Shown: positions 19,597 to 29,914, counted from the first letter of the stretch. The stretch is 64,000 bases of DNA from Streptomyces apocyni (GCF_009739465.1 NZ_WHOM01000051.1:186001-250000), one strand, 5' to 3'. Program-made: numbers and translations. The notes: generated from the letters alone by a model not told the origin.

Positions 19597-20469
19597 ATGA
19601 CCCGCGCTGTCACCGTAGGTGTGGATGGATCACCGGAAAGCCTGGCGGCGGCCGACTGGGCGGCAGGCGAAGCCTCGCTCCGCGGGGTACCGCTGCGCAT
19701 CGTGCACGCCTGGCTCTGGCAGCCGTTGGACGTCCCCATCGTCCAGGACCACGAGACGCAGGCGAAGGCCGCCCGGGCCGTCCTGCGGGAAGCCGAGATC
19801 CATGTGACCGACCGGCACCCGGGCCTGTCCGTGACCTCGGCAGTAGTGACCGACACGGCGGTTTCCGCTCTCCTCGCGGAGGCGGAGCGGTGCGAGATGC
19901 TGGTGCTCGGTTCACGCGGACACGGCGCTCTGGTCGGCTTCCTGCTCGGCTCGTGCGGTCAGCAGGTGATCGCCGCCGCCACCCGGCCCGTCGTGTCGGT
20001 GCGCGCCCGCGACAAGGACGCACCGAAGCCGGAGCGCGGCGAGGTCGTCGTGGGCCAGCAGGGCACACCGGAGGACAGCGGCGCGGTGCTGGGATTCGCC
20101 TTCGAGGCGGCGGCCGCACGAGGGGCGGCGGTGCGCGCGGTGCGGGCGTGGAGCCCGCCTCCCCTGTACGCCTACAGTCCCGGCTACCTGCGCCTCGTGG
20201 ACGAGGCGGGAGGGCTGGAGCCGTTCGAGAAGAAGGCGCTGGCGGAGGCTCTCGCCCCTTGGCGGAAACGGTTCCCGGACGTATCGGTGACCGAGCACGT
20301 CGAGATCGGCAGCGCCGGACAGGTTCTGCTGTCGGCCGCCCCACGTGCACGGCTTCTCGTGGTCGGTCGCCGGGTACGCCGCTCCCCGGTCGGTCCCCGC
20401 ATCGGTTCCGTCGCTCACGCCGCGCTGCACCACGCGACCTGCCCCGTCGCGGTCGTCCCGTGCGCCTGA
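19597..20469 (+). CDS. Universal stress protein, two UspA domains
   Basis: A 290-residue tandem UspA protein. The N-terminal ATP motif is VLGSRGHGALVGFLLGSCG; the C-terminal copy is VVGRRVRRSPVGPRIGSV. It is most similar to the USP at 36546-37424 (shared GSxGQQV segment and linker with GEVVVG). ATG 19597 follows GGAGG. Tandem operators at 19472-19507 mark it as a strong candidate target of the adjacent DevR-type regulator. Confidence 0.92.
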   Translation: MTRAVTVGVDGSPESLAAADWAAGEASLRGVPLRIVHAWLWQPLDVPIVQDHETQAKAARAVLREAEIHVTDRHPGLSVTSAVVTDTAVSALLAEAERCEMLVLGSRGHGALVGFLLGSCGQQVIAAATRPVVSVRARDKDAPKPERGEVVVGQQGTPEDSGAVLGFAFEAAAARGAAVRAVRAWSPPPLYAYSPGYLRLVDEAGGLEPFEKKALAEALAPWRKRFPDVSVTEHVEIGSAGQVLLSAAPRARLLVVGRRVRRSPVGPRIGSVAHAALHHATCPVAVVPCA

Positions 20470-20563
20470 GCGCCCGCCCGGTCAGCTGGAGGGCCGCGGA
20501 CCGATTCCGCGGCCCTACGAGGGTCTCAGGCCGGAACCCTGTATTCGATGGTGCGAGTCTGGC

Positions 20564-21292
20564 TCAGTTCCGCGGTCGGCCGTCTCCCGTCGCCGTGGTG
20601 CCGCTCCGCCCACTCTGGGCGGTCACGGCCTGGCTGGCGATGACAGCGGCCTGCACTCGGCGTTCCACCCCGAGCTTGGCCAGTAGCCGGGAGATGTTGT
20701 TCTTGACGGTCTTCTCTGCGAGGTAGAGCTTCTTGCCGATCTCGCGATTGGTCAGCCCCTCCCCGACCAGGGCCAGAATCTCCCGCTCCCGGTCCGTCAG
20801 TCCGGGCAGGCTCGGTGCCTGCTCCTCCTGGGCAGGACCGCCCCGGAGCCGGGCCATGACCCGTGCGGTCGCGCCTGGGTCCAGCATCGACTGGCCGGAC
20901 GCGACCGTGCGGACGGCGTGGACCAGATCAGTACCGGTGATCTGCTTGAGAACGTAACCGGACGCGCCCGCCATGATCGCGTCCAGGAGTGCTTCCTCGT
21001 CGTCGAAGGAGGTCAGCATCAGGCAGGCGAGGTCCGGCATGCGGGAACGCAACTCGCGGCAGACGCTGACGCCGTCCCCGTCCGGCAGGCGCACGTCGAG
21101 GACGGCGACCTGCGGGCGCAGTGCCGGAATACGGACGAGCGCCCGCTCCGCCGTGCCCGCTTCGCCGATCACGGTCAGGTCCGGTTCGGCGTCCAGGAGG
21201 TCGTGCACTCCACGGCGCACCACCTCATGGTCATCGAGGAGAAAGACCGTGACCGGTGCCTTCTCGGTGGAGCTGCCGCTCTTGTCCGTCAT
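20564..21292 (-). CDS. osdR: NarL-type response regulator, DevR/DosR (OsdR)-like
   Basis: A 242-residue regulator. The receiver domain has the acidic pair LLDDHE and the phosphorylatable Asp66 in [12 protein letters not shown] LuxR-type HTH occupies about 165-225, with a recognition helix [18 protein letters not shown] that is nearly identical to mycobacterial DosR, including the Lys and Asn that read GGGAC half-sites. ATG 21292 follows GGAG. Its cognate kinase is probably the GAF protein at 22619-24343. Tandem operator-like sites at 21513-21540 suggest autoregulation. The symbol is assigned by resemblance to S. coelicolor OsdR. Confidence 0.9.
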   Translation of the reverse strand: MTDKSGSSTEKAPVTVFLLDDHEVVRRGVHDLLDAEPDLTVIGEAGTAERALVRIPALRPQVAVLDVRLPDGDGVSVCRELRSRMPDLACLMLTSFDDEEALLDAIMAGASGYVLKQITGTDLVHAVRTVASGQSMLDPGATARVMARLRGGPAQEEQAPSLPGLTDREREILALVGEGLTNREIGKKLYLAEKTVKNNISRLLAKLGVERRVQAAVIASQAVTAQSGRSGTTATGDGRPRN

Positions 21293-21512
21293 CACATGCT
21301 CCGTATTCGACCGCGTACGCCCACCGGGCAGTCCTACCAGCATCGTGCGCGCACGCGGGTCGAATGGCCAGGGCCGGATGGCCCTGATGCGCGTCGAGGC
21401 CGCCATGACTCCGCTGCCTCCTGGCCTCACTCCGATGGAACACCCGAAGGCCCTGCCGGGGCTTCAAACGCACAGGGCGACACGGGCCGCACAGGGCGAC
21501 ACAGGGCGCACG

Positions 21513-21540
21513 GGGACCTTTGCCCCAGGCCGAAAGGACC
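21513..21540. promoter_or_regulatory. Two adjacent candidate DosR/OsdR-type sites
   Basis: GGGAC-CTTT-GCCCC (21513-21526) directly followed by AGGCC-GAAA-GGACC (21527-21540); each has one or two mismatches. They lie between the regulator (221 bases from its start) and the STAS gene (101 bases from its start). Confidence 0.45.
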
Positions 21541-21640
21541 TCCGGTACCTGCGCCCGGGGTGTGCGCTGCGGTGGACTGGCGGCATCAGCACGGACGGGG
21601 CGACCGACGCCCCGGCCAACCCATGAACGGAAGCTCGACC

Positions 21641-21961
21641 ATGACACCAGTGAGCGTGACCGTGACACGGCTGGACCGCATCACCGTGGCGGTCGCCCTG
21701 GGCGGTGAACTCGACATCGAGACGGCCAAGCGTATCGAACCGCAACTGACACGCCTCGTCGAGGGAGGGCAGCGGGAGGTGGTGCTGGACCTGTCGGGCG
21801 TCTCGTTCTGTGACAGCTCCGGCGCCGCGCTCTTCGAGCGGGTCCACCAGGGTTGCGCGGCCGCTGGCGCCCGTCTGCGTCTGTGCCGGGTCCCGCGGCT
21901 GCCGGGGCGGGTGATCCACACACTGGGTGTGGACCGCACCATCCCCTGCTCCTTCGTCTGA
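21641..21961 (+). CDS. STAS-domain anti-sigma factor antagonist
   Basis: A single STAS domain of 106 residues. The segment VVLDLSGVSFCDSSGAALF contains the conserved Asp-Ser-Ser where anti-anti-sigma factors are phosphorylated by their anti-sigma kinases. ATG 21641 has GGAAG seven bases upstream; the earlier ATG 21623 has no ribosome site. No anti-sigma kinase is adjacent, so the partner lies elsewhere. Its position between the DevR-type regulator and the FMN-fold protein, behind tandem operator-like sites, links it to the stress island. Confidence 0.85.
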   Translation: MTPVSVTVTRLDRITVAVALGGELDIETAKRIEPQLTRLVEGGQREVVLDLSGVSFCDSSGAALFERVHQGCAAAGARLRLCRVPRLPGRVIHTLGVDRTIPCSFV

Positions 21962-22111
21962 CCGCTCCGTGCCGTGCCCGCTCCCAGGCGGGGCGTCCAG
22001 GAGACCGGCCCTCCCAAAGGGCCCACCGCACCCTGCCACGGCAGCGGCGACCACGAGACGCTGGCCGTCAGGAACGCCGTACCCGAGTAGCCCGAGCGGA
22101 AGGTGGGCGCG

Positions 22112-22624
22112 ATGAACGACGAAGCCACGCATCGACGGGTGGACAGCCACCGTGCGGCGCTGGCACCCCGGCACGTGTCAGCGCTCGGCCGCTACGAGGC
22201 GCTGCGGCTGTTGGGCACGGTTTCGCTGGGACGCATCGTCTTCACCCACCAGGCTCTGCCGGCCGTGCGGCCGGTCAACCACCTCATGGACGGCGAGAAC
22301 ATCATCGTCCAGCTCCACGACGGCGCGACGCTCGCCTCCCTCGTCGCCCCGACCGACACCGTCGGGGTCGTGGTGGCCTACGAGGCGGACGCCATCGACC
22401 CGGTCACGCATCTCGGCTGGAGTGTCGTCGTCACCGGATACGCCCGCCGCGTCACCGACAAGCGCGACCTCGCCCGCTACGCGGCCGCCCTGCGCCCCTG
22501 GGTCCAGCACGACGCGATGAACGCGGCGCTGCGCATCCGGCCGGACCTCGTCACGGGCTCCCGACTCGCCGCGGAGCCGGCATCCCCGGACCAGCGGGCG
22601 GCCGGTGCCATCGACGACTCATGA
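22112..22624 (+). CDS. Pyridoxamine 5'-phosphate oxidase-fold (FMN-binding) protein
   Basis: A 170-residue split-barrel flavoprotein-like protein. LLGTVSLGRIVFTHQALPAVRPVNHLMDGENIIV is the standard opening of this family and WSVVVTGYARRVTD the second half (positions about 37-70 and 112-126). Members bind FMN or F420; several belong to the mycobacterial DosR regulon. The reaction is unknown. ATG 22112 follows GGAAGG by 8 bases. It ends 6 bases inside the convergent kinase gene. Confidence 0.85.
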   Translation: MNDEATHRRVDSHRAALAPRHVSALGRYEALRLLGTVSLGRIVFTHQALPAVRPVNHLMDGENIIVQLHDGATLASLVAPTDTVGVVVAYEADAIDPVTHLGWSVVVTGYARRVTDKRDLARYAAALRPWVQHDAMNAALRIRPDLVTGSRLAAEPASPDQRAAGAIDDS

Positions 22625-24343
22625 TCGCTCCCGCTGTGCGAGCGGGGCACTCCACACCAATCTGGTGCCTCCTTCACCCGGAGCCTCGACGGCGAAGGCG
22701 CCGTGCACGCTCCGGGCGCGCTCGTCGAGGTTGTTCAACCCACTACGCCTGCCGTCGGCCGGGATACCCCTGCCGTCGTCCGTGACGGTGAGTACGACCT
22801 CGTCCGCTGTGGCTCGCAGGGACACCTCGACTCGTGTGGCGTGCGCGTGGCGGGCCGCGTTGCTCAGCGCCTCGCCAAGAGCGGCCATCACGTGGTCGGC
22901 CACCTGCGGCGGCACGTCGGTGTCGAGCAAGCCCTCCATGCTCAGGCGGGCCGGGAAGCCGAGCACGGTGCCGGCCTCGCCGACGGCACGCGCCACGCGA
23001 GCGCGCAGGCTGGGGCCCATGTCCTCCTCCCTGGCGCGCAGTCCGAAGATCGTGGACCGGATGATCTTGATCGTCTCGTCGAGATCCCCCACAGCCCGCG
23101 AGACGCGTTCGGCCGCGCCCTCGTGCTCCACTAGCCGCGCGGCGCTCTGCAGGGTCATGCCTGTCGCGAACAGCCGCTGGATGGCCAGATCGTGCAGGTC
23201 CCTCGCGATGCGGTCCCGATCCTCCAGCAGCGCGAGCTGTTCGGCGTCCGTGCGCCGCTCGGCCAGTTCCAGTGCGAGCGCGGCCTGGCGGGCGAACGCC
23301 CGGAGCGCCTGGAGCTCCCCGTCGGTGAACACCGGCTCGCCCACGGACCGGGCCAGCAGCAGCACGCCCCGAGGGTCCTTGGCCTCCGTGCCCAGCGGGA
23401 CGGCCACGGCCGGTCCGAGGCCGTCGAAGCGGCGGGGCCCGGCGGTGTACCGGTCGTCTTGCGCGAGGCCGACGGTGGTCACGGGCGCGCCGGCTTGGTA
23501 GGCCGCGCCGGAGAGGGTGCCCACCACCGGGATCACCAGGCCGCGGCGGGTCTCGCCGTCGGCGCCGACGGCGAGCTCGACGACGAGGTCGCCGGTTCCG
23601 GGCACTGGCACGGATACGTCGGCCAGCTCTGCCCCGGTGATCTCCTGTGCCCGCCGGGCAATCAGCTCCAAGACGTCCAGCCGCGGGTTGCCGGAGAGGA
23701 GGCTGTTGGTGATCTCCGCGTTCACCTGCAGCCACCGCTGATGGCGCTGCGACGCCTCGTACAGCCGGGCGTTGTCGATCGCGACACCGGCAGCGACCGA
23801 CAGGGTGGAGATCACCGACTCGTCCTCGGCGTCGAAATCCACACCGCCGTGCTTGTCCGTGAGGTAGAGGTTGCCGAAGACCTCGTCCCGTACGCGGATA
23901 GGGACGCCGAGGAACGTACGCATCGGCGGATGGTGCGCGGGGAAGCCGTACGACGCCTCGTGTGCGCCAAGGTCGGTGAGCCGCAGCGGCTCGGGATCGC
24001 GGATGAGTTCGCCCAGGATCCCGTGCCCGGCCGGCAGTGGCCCGATCCGGGCGATCTCCTCCTCCGTCAGCCCGACGGTAAGGAACTGCGACAGCGTCCG
24101 GCCGTCCGGACCGATCACCCCCAGCGCCCCGTACTGCGCGTCGACCAACAGCGCCGCCGCTTCAACGATCCGCCGCAGCACTTGGGGGAGGTCCAGCTCA
24201 CGGCCCACCGAGACGACCGCCTCCAGCAGGCTGTGCACCCGGTCCCTGGTTCCGCGAGCGGCGTTGATGCGCGCCTGAAGCTCCTCCAGCAGCTCGTCGA
24301 GCCGCATCTGAGGCATCCGCGACAGGGGCTCCTCCGCACTCAC
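22619..24343 (-). CDS. osdK: GAF-GAF sensor histidine kinase, DevS/DosS-like (OsdK)
   Basis: A 574-residue cytoplasmic kinase: GAF-A (about 35-195), GAF-B (about 215-365), HisKA_3 dimer helix with His384 in RIARDLHDLAIQRLF, and an HATPase domain with NAARHAHA and DDGRGIP. GAF-A contains GFPAHHPPMRTFLGVP; its second His aligns with His149 of M. tuberculosis DosS, the proximal heme ligand, so a gas- or redox-sensing heme is predicted. No membrane segment. GTG 24343 follows GGAGGAGG; an upstream start at 24403 lacks a site. It is separated from its likely partner regulator by the STAS and FMN-fold genes. Confidence 0.9.
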   Translation of the reverse strand: MSAEEPLSRMPQMRLDELLEELQARINAARGTRDRVHSLLEAVVSVGRELDLPQVLRRIVEAAALLVDAQYGALGVIGPDGRTLSQFLTVGLTEEEIARIGPLPAGHGILGELIRDPEPLRLTDLGAHEASYGFPAHHPPMRTFLGVPIRVRDEVFGNLYLTDKHGGVDFDAEDESVISTLSVAAGVAIDNARLYEASQRHQRWLQVNAEITNSLLSGNPRLDVLELIARRAQEITGAELADVSVPVPGTGDLVVELAVGADGETRRGLVIPVVGTLSGAAYQAGAPVTTVGLAQDDRYTAGPRRFDGLGPAVAVPLGTEAKDPRGVLLLARSVGEPVFTDGELQALRAFARQAALALELAERRTDAEQLALLEDRDRIARDLHDLAIQRLFATGMTLQSAARLVEHEGAAERVSRAVGDLDETIKIIRSTIFGLRAREEDMGPSLRARVARAVGEAGTVLGFPARLSMEGLLDTDVPPQVADHVMAALGEALSNAARHAHATRVEVSLRATADEVVLTVTDDGRGIPADGRRSGLNNLDERARSVHGAFAVEAPGEGGTRLVWSAPLAQRERS

Positions 24344-24555
24344 CGCGCCCTCCTCCGCTCCGCCGTCACCCGCTCTGTGCGACCAGCCTATCGACCACCC
24401 CACCGCTTGTTCGGCTGTTGCGCACGCCGGGTGGAGTGCGATCCGCGCGGACCGGCCGCGTGCGTGGCGTTCCGCGTGTGCAGGGGCTGATCGGCAGCGG
24501 AGGGGGCCACGCGGCCCCTGTCCCCCACGGAGAGACGATCAGTATGCGCGACAGC

Positions 24556-25734
24556 TCAGCGGCGTACGCGTGGCATGCCCAGGCCGATCCAGGAGATGAT
24601 CTCGCGCTGGATCTCGTTGTTGCCGCCGCCGAAGGTGAAGATGACCGCGGAGCGGTAGCCGCGCTCCAGTTCGCCGCGCAGGACCGTACCCGCGGAGCCC
24701 TCCTTCAGCGGGCCCGCCGCCCCGACGACCTCCATGAGCCAGGCGTAGGCGTCGCGGCGGGCCTCGGAGCCGTACACCTTGACGGCGGAGGCGTCCTGGG
24801 GGGTGAGGGTGCCGCCCTGGACGGCGTTCACCATCTGCCAGTTGAGGAGCTTCATCGCGTCCAGCGTGGCGTGCGTCCTGGCCAGGCGCTGGCGCACCCA
24901 GCCGAGGTCGATGACGCGGCGGCCGTCGGTGAGTTGGGTGTCGGCGGCCCAGCGCTGGACGTTGTGCAGGGCGCGGATGGCCATGGTGCCATGGGCGGCG
25001 AGGGTGACGCGTTCGTGGTTGAGCTGGTTGGTGATCAGCCGCCAGCCCTGGTTCTCGTCGCCGACGCGGCGGGAGACGGGGACCCGGATGTTCTCGTAGT
25101 AGCTGGCCGTGGTGTCGTGGGAGGCGAGGGTGTTGATGAGGGTGCAGGAGTAGCCGGGGTCGCTGGTCGGCACCAGGAGCATGGTGATGCCCTTGTGGGG
25201 TGGGGCGCCGGTGTCGGTGCGGACGGCGAGCCAGACCCAGTCGGCGGTGTCGCCGTTGGTGGTCCAGATCTTCTGGCCGTTCACGACGTAGGTGTCGCCG
25301 TCCCGTACCGCCCGGGTCTTCAGCCCGGCGAGGTCGGTGCCCGCGTCCGGTTCGCTGTAGCCGATCGCGAAGTCGATCTCGCCGGAGAGGATCTTCGGCA
25401 GGAAGAAGTTCTTCTGCTCGTCGGTGCCGAACCGCATCAGGGTCGGCCCGACGGTGTTCAGGGCCATCAGCGGCAGCGGGACCACGGCCTGGGCGGCCTC
25501 GTCGAAGAAGATGAACTGCTCCATCGGGGTCAGGCCCCGGCCCCCGTACTCCGTGGGCCAGCCGACGCCGAGCCAGCCGTCGGCACCCAGACGGCGGATC
25601 GTCTCGCGGTAGAAGCGCTTCTGCGCCGCGGGCTCGGCGTACCGGGCGTGGGAGTCGGCCGGTACCAGCTCGGCGAAGTACGCGCGCAACTCGGTGCGCA
25701 ACCGCTGCTGCTCAGGCGTGTATGCGAGGTGCAC
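24556..25734 (-). CDS. Acyl-CoA dehydrogenase
   Basis: A 392-residue flavoprotein of the acyl-CoA dehydrogenase family. The N-terminal helical domain (about 5-120) is followed by the FAD/substrate middle domain with GYSEPDAGTDLAGLKTRA and KIWTTNGDTADW, and the C-terminal helical domain ends FGGGNNEIQREIISWIGLG. It catalyses alpha,beta-dehydrogenation of an acyl-CoA; the chain length is not evident. ATG 25734. It stands alone between the sensor kinase and the divergent DedA gene and does not share the island operator. Confidence 0.92.
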   Translation of the reverse strand: MHLAYTPEQQRLRTELRAYFAELVPADSHARYAEPAAQKRFYRETIRRLGADGWLGVGWPTEYGGRGLTPMEQFIFFDEAAQAVVPLPLMALNTVGPTLMRFGTDEQKNFFLPKILSGEIDFAIGYSEPDAGTDLAGLKTRAVRDGDTYVVNGQKIWTTNGDTADWVWLAVRTDTGAPPHKGITMLLVPTSDPGYSCTLINTLASHDTTASYYENIRVPVSRRVGDENQGWRLITNQLNHERVTLAAHGTMAIRALHNVQRWAADTQLTDGRRVIDLGWVRQRLARTHATLDAMKLLNWQMVNAVQGGTLTPQDASAVKVYGSEARRDAYAWLMEVVGAAGPLKEGSAGTVLRGELERGYRSAVIFTFGGGNNEIQREIISWIGLGMPRVRR

Positions 25735-25858
25735 GGCCCCTCCTGGCTCTCGCTGACCGTTGGGCGACGGCGCACACAGTAGAACTTGTTCCAGTAATGC
25801 GGAAGGGTGAGAGAAGGCAGGACATGCCCCGGCCGCGCGGTGCGGCGACGATGGTGGA

Positions 25859-26455
25859 GTGATCGACGCCGCTCAGCTGCTCGCCGCCTTCGGGACGCTC
25901 GGCGTGTTCGTGGTGCTGTTCCTGGAGGCGAGCACGGTCTTCGGCGTCGTGCTCCCGGGCGGAACCACGCTGTTCACCGCCGGGGTGTTCTGCGCGGCGG
26001 GCGACCGCGGACTCTCGCTGCCGTGGGTTCTGCTCGCGGGTACGGCGGGCACGGTGCTGGGCGTGGAGGCCGGTTACTGGACCGGGCTGCGCGCCGGGCC
26101 CGTACTGCTGGCCCGGCTGCGCGGGCAGCGGCTGCGCGCCGGGGTCGCCCGGGTGGAGGAGCTGCTGGCGCTGCACGGTCCCGTCGCGGCCGTGCTGGTG
26201 GCCCGCAGCGTCCCGGTCGCGCGGACTCTGGCGGGGCCCGTGGCGGGGGCGCTGGGGGTGCCGGTGGGCACGTTCACGCTCTGGCAGACGGTTGCCGGGG
26301 CGGCCTGGGCCGCGATCACCACCTTGTGCGGGTACTTCCTCGGCACGGTGCTGCCGGGGCCGCGGGCCTACCTCGCGGTGCTCGGGGTCCTGCTGCTGGG
26401 CCTGCTGGTGTTCTCCGGGTGGCGGCGGCACACCCGGCTCGTCCGCCGCCGCTGA
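25859..26455 (+). CDS. DedA-family membrane protein
   Basis: A 198-residue integral membrane protein with about five hydrophobic segments. The segment ARSVPVARTLAGPVAGALGVP is the DedA/VTT core motif, and PGGTTLFTAGVFCAAG is the N-terminal re-entrant region. DedA proteins act as lipid carrier flippases or affect membrane homeostasis; the substrate is unknown. The only in-frame start is GTG 25859, directly after GGTGGA, so initiation may be weak. Confidence 0.85.
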   Translation: MIDAAQLLAAFGTLGVFVVLFLEASTVFGVVLPGGTTLFTAGVFCAAGDRGLSLPWVLLAGTAGTVLGVEAGYWTGLRAGPVLLARLRGQRLRAGVARVEELLALHGPVAAVLVARSVPVARTLAGPVAGALGVPVGTFTLWQTVAGAAWAAITTLCGYFLGTVLPGPRAYLAVLGVLLLGLLVFSGWRRHTRLVRRR

Positions 26456-26506
26456 GCGACCCGGGCAGGCGGGACTTTGCGGACACGGCCTAGGAGGCAT
26501 CTCCCC

Positions 26507-29209
26507 CTAGACGTAGCGGTGCGGGGCGGCGTCGAAGGCGGTGGCGCAGCCGGTGGAGCAGAAGTGGTAGCGGTGGCCTTCCCTGTCGCGGTGCTCGGCG
26601 GCGTCACCGGGAGTCACCGTCATCCCGCACACCGGGTCCCGCTCCTCGGTGCCCGGTCCTGGTGGCGATCCCGGTTCCGGCACGGGGCGGTGATCCGCCG
26701 CTGTCTCGACCGTCGGTTCGACGGCAGGGGGAGCGGCGGGCGGGAGCGGGGCGACGTGCCAGCGGCGCAAGCGGCTGGAGTTGCTGACCACCGACAAGGA
26801 CGACAGGGCCATCGCGGCGGCGGCGATGATCGGGCTCAGGCGCAGGCCCCACAGGGGGTACAGGGCGCCAGCGGCGAGCGGGATACCGACGGTGTTGTAG
26901 ATCAGGGCGAAGAACAGGTTCTGGCGGATGTTGCGCATGGTGGCGCGTGAGAGCCGGATCGCGGTCACCACCCCGCTCAGCGAGCCGGAGATGAGGGTGA
27001 TGTCGGCGGCCTCGATGGCCACGTCCGTGCCGGTGCCGATCGCCAGCCCGACGTCGGCGGCGGCGAGGGCGGGGGCGTCGTTGATGCCGTCGCCGACCAT
27101 ACCGACGGCGCGGCCCTCGCCTTGGAGACGGCGGATCTCGTCGGCCTTGTGCTCGGGAAGGACCTCGGCCAGCACCCGGCCCACCCCGACCTGGGAGGCG
27201 ATCGCGGCGGCGGTGCGGGCGTTGTCGCCGGTGAGCATCACCGTCTCGATGCCGAGATTCTGCAGAGCGGCGATGGCCTGTACGGAATCGTCTTTGACCG
27301 TGTCGGCCACGGCGAGCACTCCGGCCGGTCGGCCGTCCACAGCCACGAGGACCGGGGTCTTGCCCTGCCCGGAGAACTCCTCGGCGACTGCCTGGAGTTC
27401 GTGTGTGCCGATGCCGACGTCACGGAGCAGTCGGCCGGTGCCCACCAGCACGGCCCGCCCGTCCACGGTCGCCTCGACCCCCTTGCCGGTGATCGAGTCG
27501 AAGCCGGTGGTGGGCGGCAGGCTCAGGCCGCGCTCGCGGGCACGGGCCACGATCGCCCCGGCGAGAGGGTGCTCGCTGTCGGCCTCGGCCGCTGCGACGA
27601 GCGTGAGCAGTTCGTCGCTGCCGAAGCCGTCGGCCGTATGGACATCGGTGAGTTCGGGCTTGCCCTCGGTGACCGTGCCGGTCTTGTCCAGGACGACGGT
27701 ATCCAGCTTGTGGGCGGTCTCCAGGGCTTCGGCGGAGCGGATCAGGATGCCCGCCTGGGCCCCCTTGCCGGTGCCGACCATCACGGACAGCGGGGTGGCC
27801 AGGCCGAGCGCGCACGGGCAGGCGATGATCAGTACGGCTACGGCGCTGACGAGCGCGAGGGTGAGGGCCGGGGCGGGCCCGACCACGTACCAGAGCGCGA
27901 AGGTCGCCACCGCGATCGCGATCACAGCGGGTACGAAGTAGGCGGAGACGGCGTCCGCGAGGCGCTGGATGGGGGCTTTGGACGCCTGGGCCTGCTGCAC
28001 CAGGCGTACGATCTGGGCCAGCATGGTGTCCGCGCCCACCTTGGCCGCCCGTACCCGCAGGGAGCCGGTGGTGTTGACGGTGGCGCCGATGACGGGGTCC
28101 CCAGTGCGCTTGGTGGCCGGCATGGGTTCGCCGGTGACCATGGACTCGTCCACGGCCGAAGACCCGGACAGCACCTCCGCGTCGACCGGCACCTTCTCAC
28201 CCGGCCGGATCACGATCTCGTCGCCCACCACGACATCCTCGACCGGGACTTCGGTCTCGGCGCCGTCCCGTACTACCCGGGCCGTACGGGCCTGCAGCCC
28301 CAGCAGCGCACGGATCGCCTCGCCGGTACCGGCCTTGGCGCGCGCTTCGAGCAGCCGCCCGAGCAGGATCAGCGTGAGGATCACCCCGACCGCCTCGAAG
28401 TACACCTCCCGTACATCCTCGGGCAGCAGCGTGGGGGCCAGTGTCACCAGCAGGCTGTAGCCGTACGCCGCCGACGTACCCAGCGTGATGAGAGAGTTCA
28501 TGTCCGCGCCCCGGTGACGCAGGGTCAGCCAGCCGGTGACGTGGATGGGCCAGCCGGTGAAGAACATCACCGGCGTGATCAGCGCCAGCTGCGCCCAGTG
28601 GTCCAGCATCCAGCCCGGCACCCACTCGGCGCCGAACAGTTCGTGCGCCATGACGCCGAACAGCACCGGCGCGGTGAGTACGGCGCCCGCGGCGACCCGG
28701 CGGGTCAAGTCCCCGATCTCCGCCTGCCGTTCGGCGACCTCGGCGGCCTCCGCGTCGGCCGCCGACGTCTCCTCGCCGCCCCCGGTATCCACCGCTGCCG
28801 GAGCGGCGGCGTCCCCGGTGGGAGGGGCGCCGTTGCCCGGCTGGACCACGAGCCTGCCGTGGATCATGTTCATCCCGCAGGCGAAGCCGAACGATCCCGC
28901 CTCGCTCGGATCAAGGCGTACGGTGGTGCGGCTGTGGGCGGGCAGCCCGGCGCTGACGCGTAGGTCGGGGAACACGACCCGGTTGGTGCACTCCCCGGCC
29001 TCCTGCCGGTCAAAGACGAGCTCCACCGGCACCCCTTGGCGGACCTTGATGACATCGGGGCGATAGCCGCCCCGCACCGTCACCTCCACCCGCTGCACCC
29101 CGTCTTCCAGCCGGGCGGTGCTCGCGCGGCGCGGCCCGAAGAAGTACCAGGCGAGGCCCGCGACCAGCGCGGCGGCGGCCAGGACGACCATGACGTCGGC
29201 GCCGTTCAT
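26507..29209 (-). CDS. P1B-type copper ATPase with cupredoxin-like N-terminus and YHS tail
   Basis: A 900-residue heavy-metal exporter. An N-terminal membrane anchor (about 6-22) leads to a cupredoxin-like domain (about 35-115), with Cys in [11 protein letters not shown] and a [14 protein letters not shown] end that supplies Cys, Met and His ligands. Six or more core helices, the metal gate IACPCALG, the phosphorylation site [23 protein letters not shown] and SEHPLAGAI (HP motif) define P1B. The C-terminal 45 residues are a YHS domain ([19 protein letters not shown]). Usual HMA domains are absent. ATG 29209 follows GGGAGG. Likely Cu(I) efflux. Confidence 0.94.
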   Translation of the reverse strand: MNGADVMVVLAAAALVAGLAWYFFGPRRASTARLEDGVQRVEVTVRGGYRPDVIKVRQGVPVELVFDRQEAGECTNRVVFPDLRVSAGLPAHSRTTVRLDPSEAGSFGFACGMNMIHGRLVVQPGNGAPPTGDAAAPAAVDTGGGEETSAADAEAAEVAERQAEIGDLTRRVAAGAVLTAPVLFGVMAHELFGAEWVPGWMLDHWAQLALITPVMFFTGWPIHVTGWLTLRHRGADMNSLITLGTSAAYGYSLLVTLAPTLLPEDVREVYFEAVGVILTLILLGRLLEARAKAGTGEAIRALLGLQARTARVVRDGAETEVPVEDVVVGDEIVIRPGEKVPVDAEVLSGSSAVDESMVTGEPMPATKRTGDPVIGATVNTTGSLRVRAAKVGADTMLAQIVRLVQQAQASKAPIQRLADAVSAYFVPAVIAIAVATFALWYVVGPAPALTLALVSAVAVLIIACPCALGLATPLSVMVGTGKGAQAGILIRSAEALETAHKLDTVVLDKTGTVTEGKPELTDVHTADGFGSDELLTLVAAAEADSEHPLAGAIVARARERGLSLPPTTGFDSITGKGVEATVDGRAVLVGTGRLLRDVGIGTHELQAVAEEFSGQGKTPVLVAVDGRPAGVLAVADTVKDDSVQAIAALQNLGIETVMLTGDNARTAAAIASQVGVGRVLAEVLPEHKADEIRRLQGEGRAVGMVGDGINDAPALAAADVGLAIGTGTDVAIEAADITLISGSLSGVVTAIRLSRATMRNIRQNLFFALIYNTVGIPLAAGALYPLWGLRLSPIIAAAAMALSSLSVVSNSSRLRRWHVAPLPPAAPPAVEPTVETAADHRPVPEPGSPPGPGTEERDPVCGMTVTPGDAAEHRDREGHRYHFCSTGCATAFDAAPHRYV

Positions 29210-29426
29210 GACGGATCGCCTCCCTCTCCGGCCATGCTCCCACGATCCGGGCGAATACCTCCATCGGAATGAGGACACGGCCCCTGGGCGGGCCGCGACC
29301 ACCCTGCTGTTCGTGTACGCCCACGCGCCGACCGGTTTGGCGAGAAGGCTGGCGAGCAAGGGACCTCATACCGCACCGCCACCCCGGCATTCTGGCCTCG
29401 CCGCCCACAGAACAGGAGCGACCGTC

Positions 29427-29813
29427 ATGAGCTACGACCGAACCGTTCGCCTGCAGAGTGACTTCACCGCCGCCGTGAAGGCCGTGCGCGAGGCCCTGGC
29501 CGAGCAGGGCTTCGGTGTGCTGACCGAGATCGATGTGACCGCGACGCTGAAAGCCAAACTCGGCCACGACATGGAGGACTACCTGATCCTCGGTGCCTGC
29601 AACCCGCCCCTCGCCCACCAGGCTCTCGAAGTCGACCGCGCCATCGGCCTGCTGCTGCCCTGCAACGTCGTCGTACGCGCCGACGGCGACACCACCCTCG
29701 TACAGGCCCTCGATCCAGCCACCTTGGTCACCCTCACCGGCCTGCCCGCCCTCGAGCCCATCGCCGACGAGGCCACCCGACGCCTGGACGCCGCGCTGGC
29801 GTCGCTCACCTGA
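29427..29813 (+). CDS. DUF302-domain protein
   Basis: A 128-residue single DUF302 domain (GFGVLTEIDVTATLKAKLG, YLILGACNPPLAHQAL, LLLPCNVVVR). The fold is small and cytoplasmic; its function is not established, though copies are often near metal or sulfur stress genes. ATG 29427 follows AGGAG. It is divergent from the copper ATPase. A frameshifted paralogue lies at 12378-12602 beside the sulfide locus. Confidence 0.88.
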   Translation: MSYDRTVRLQSDFTAAVKAVREALAEQGFGVLTEIDVTATLKAKLGHDMEDYLILGACNPPLAHQALEVDRAIGLLLPCNVVVRADGDTTLVQALDPATLVTLTGLPALEPIADEATRRLDAALASLT

Positions 29814-29914
29814 CGGAGGGCCAGGCGGCGTCGTTCGGTGAGGAGTCGTGGCTCTCTGCTGATAATTTCTACCGTGTTGTAGAGGAAAACTCCCCCGAAC
29901 CTTATGGAGCACTC

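Noticed and set aside
28261..28295. GGGCC-GTAC-GGGCC sequence inside the copper ATPase gene
   Set aside because: It lies within coding sequence encoding a conserved ATPase segment and has no promoter context.
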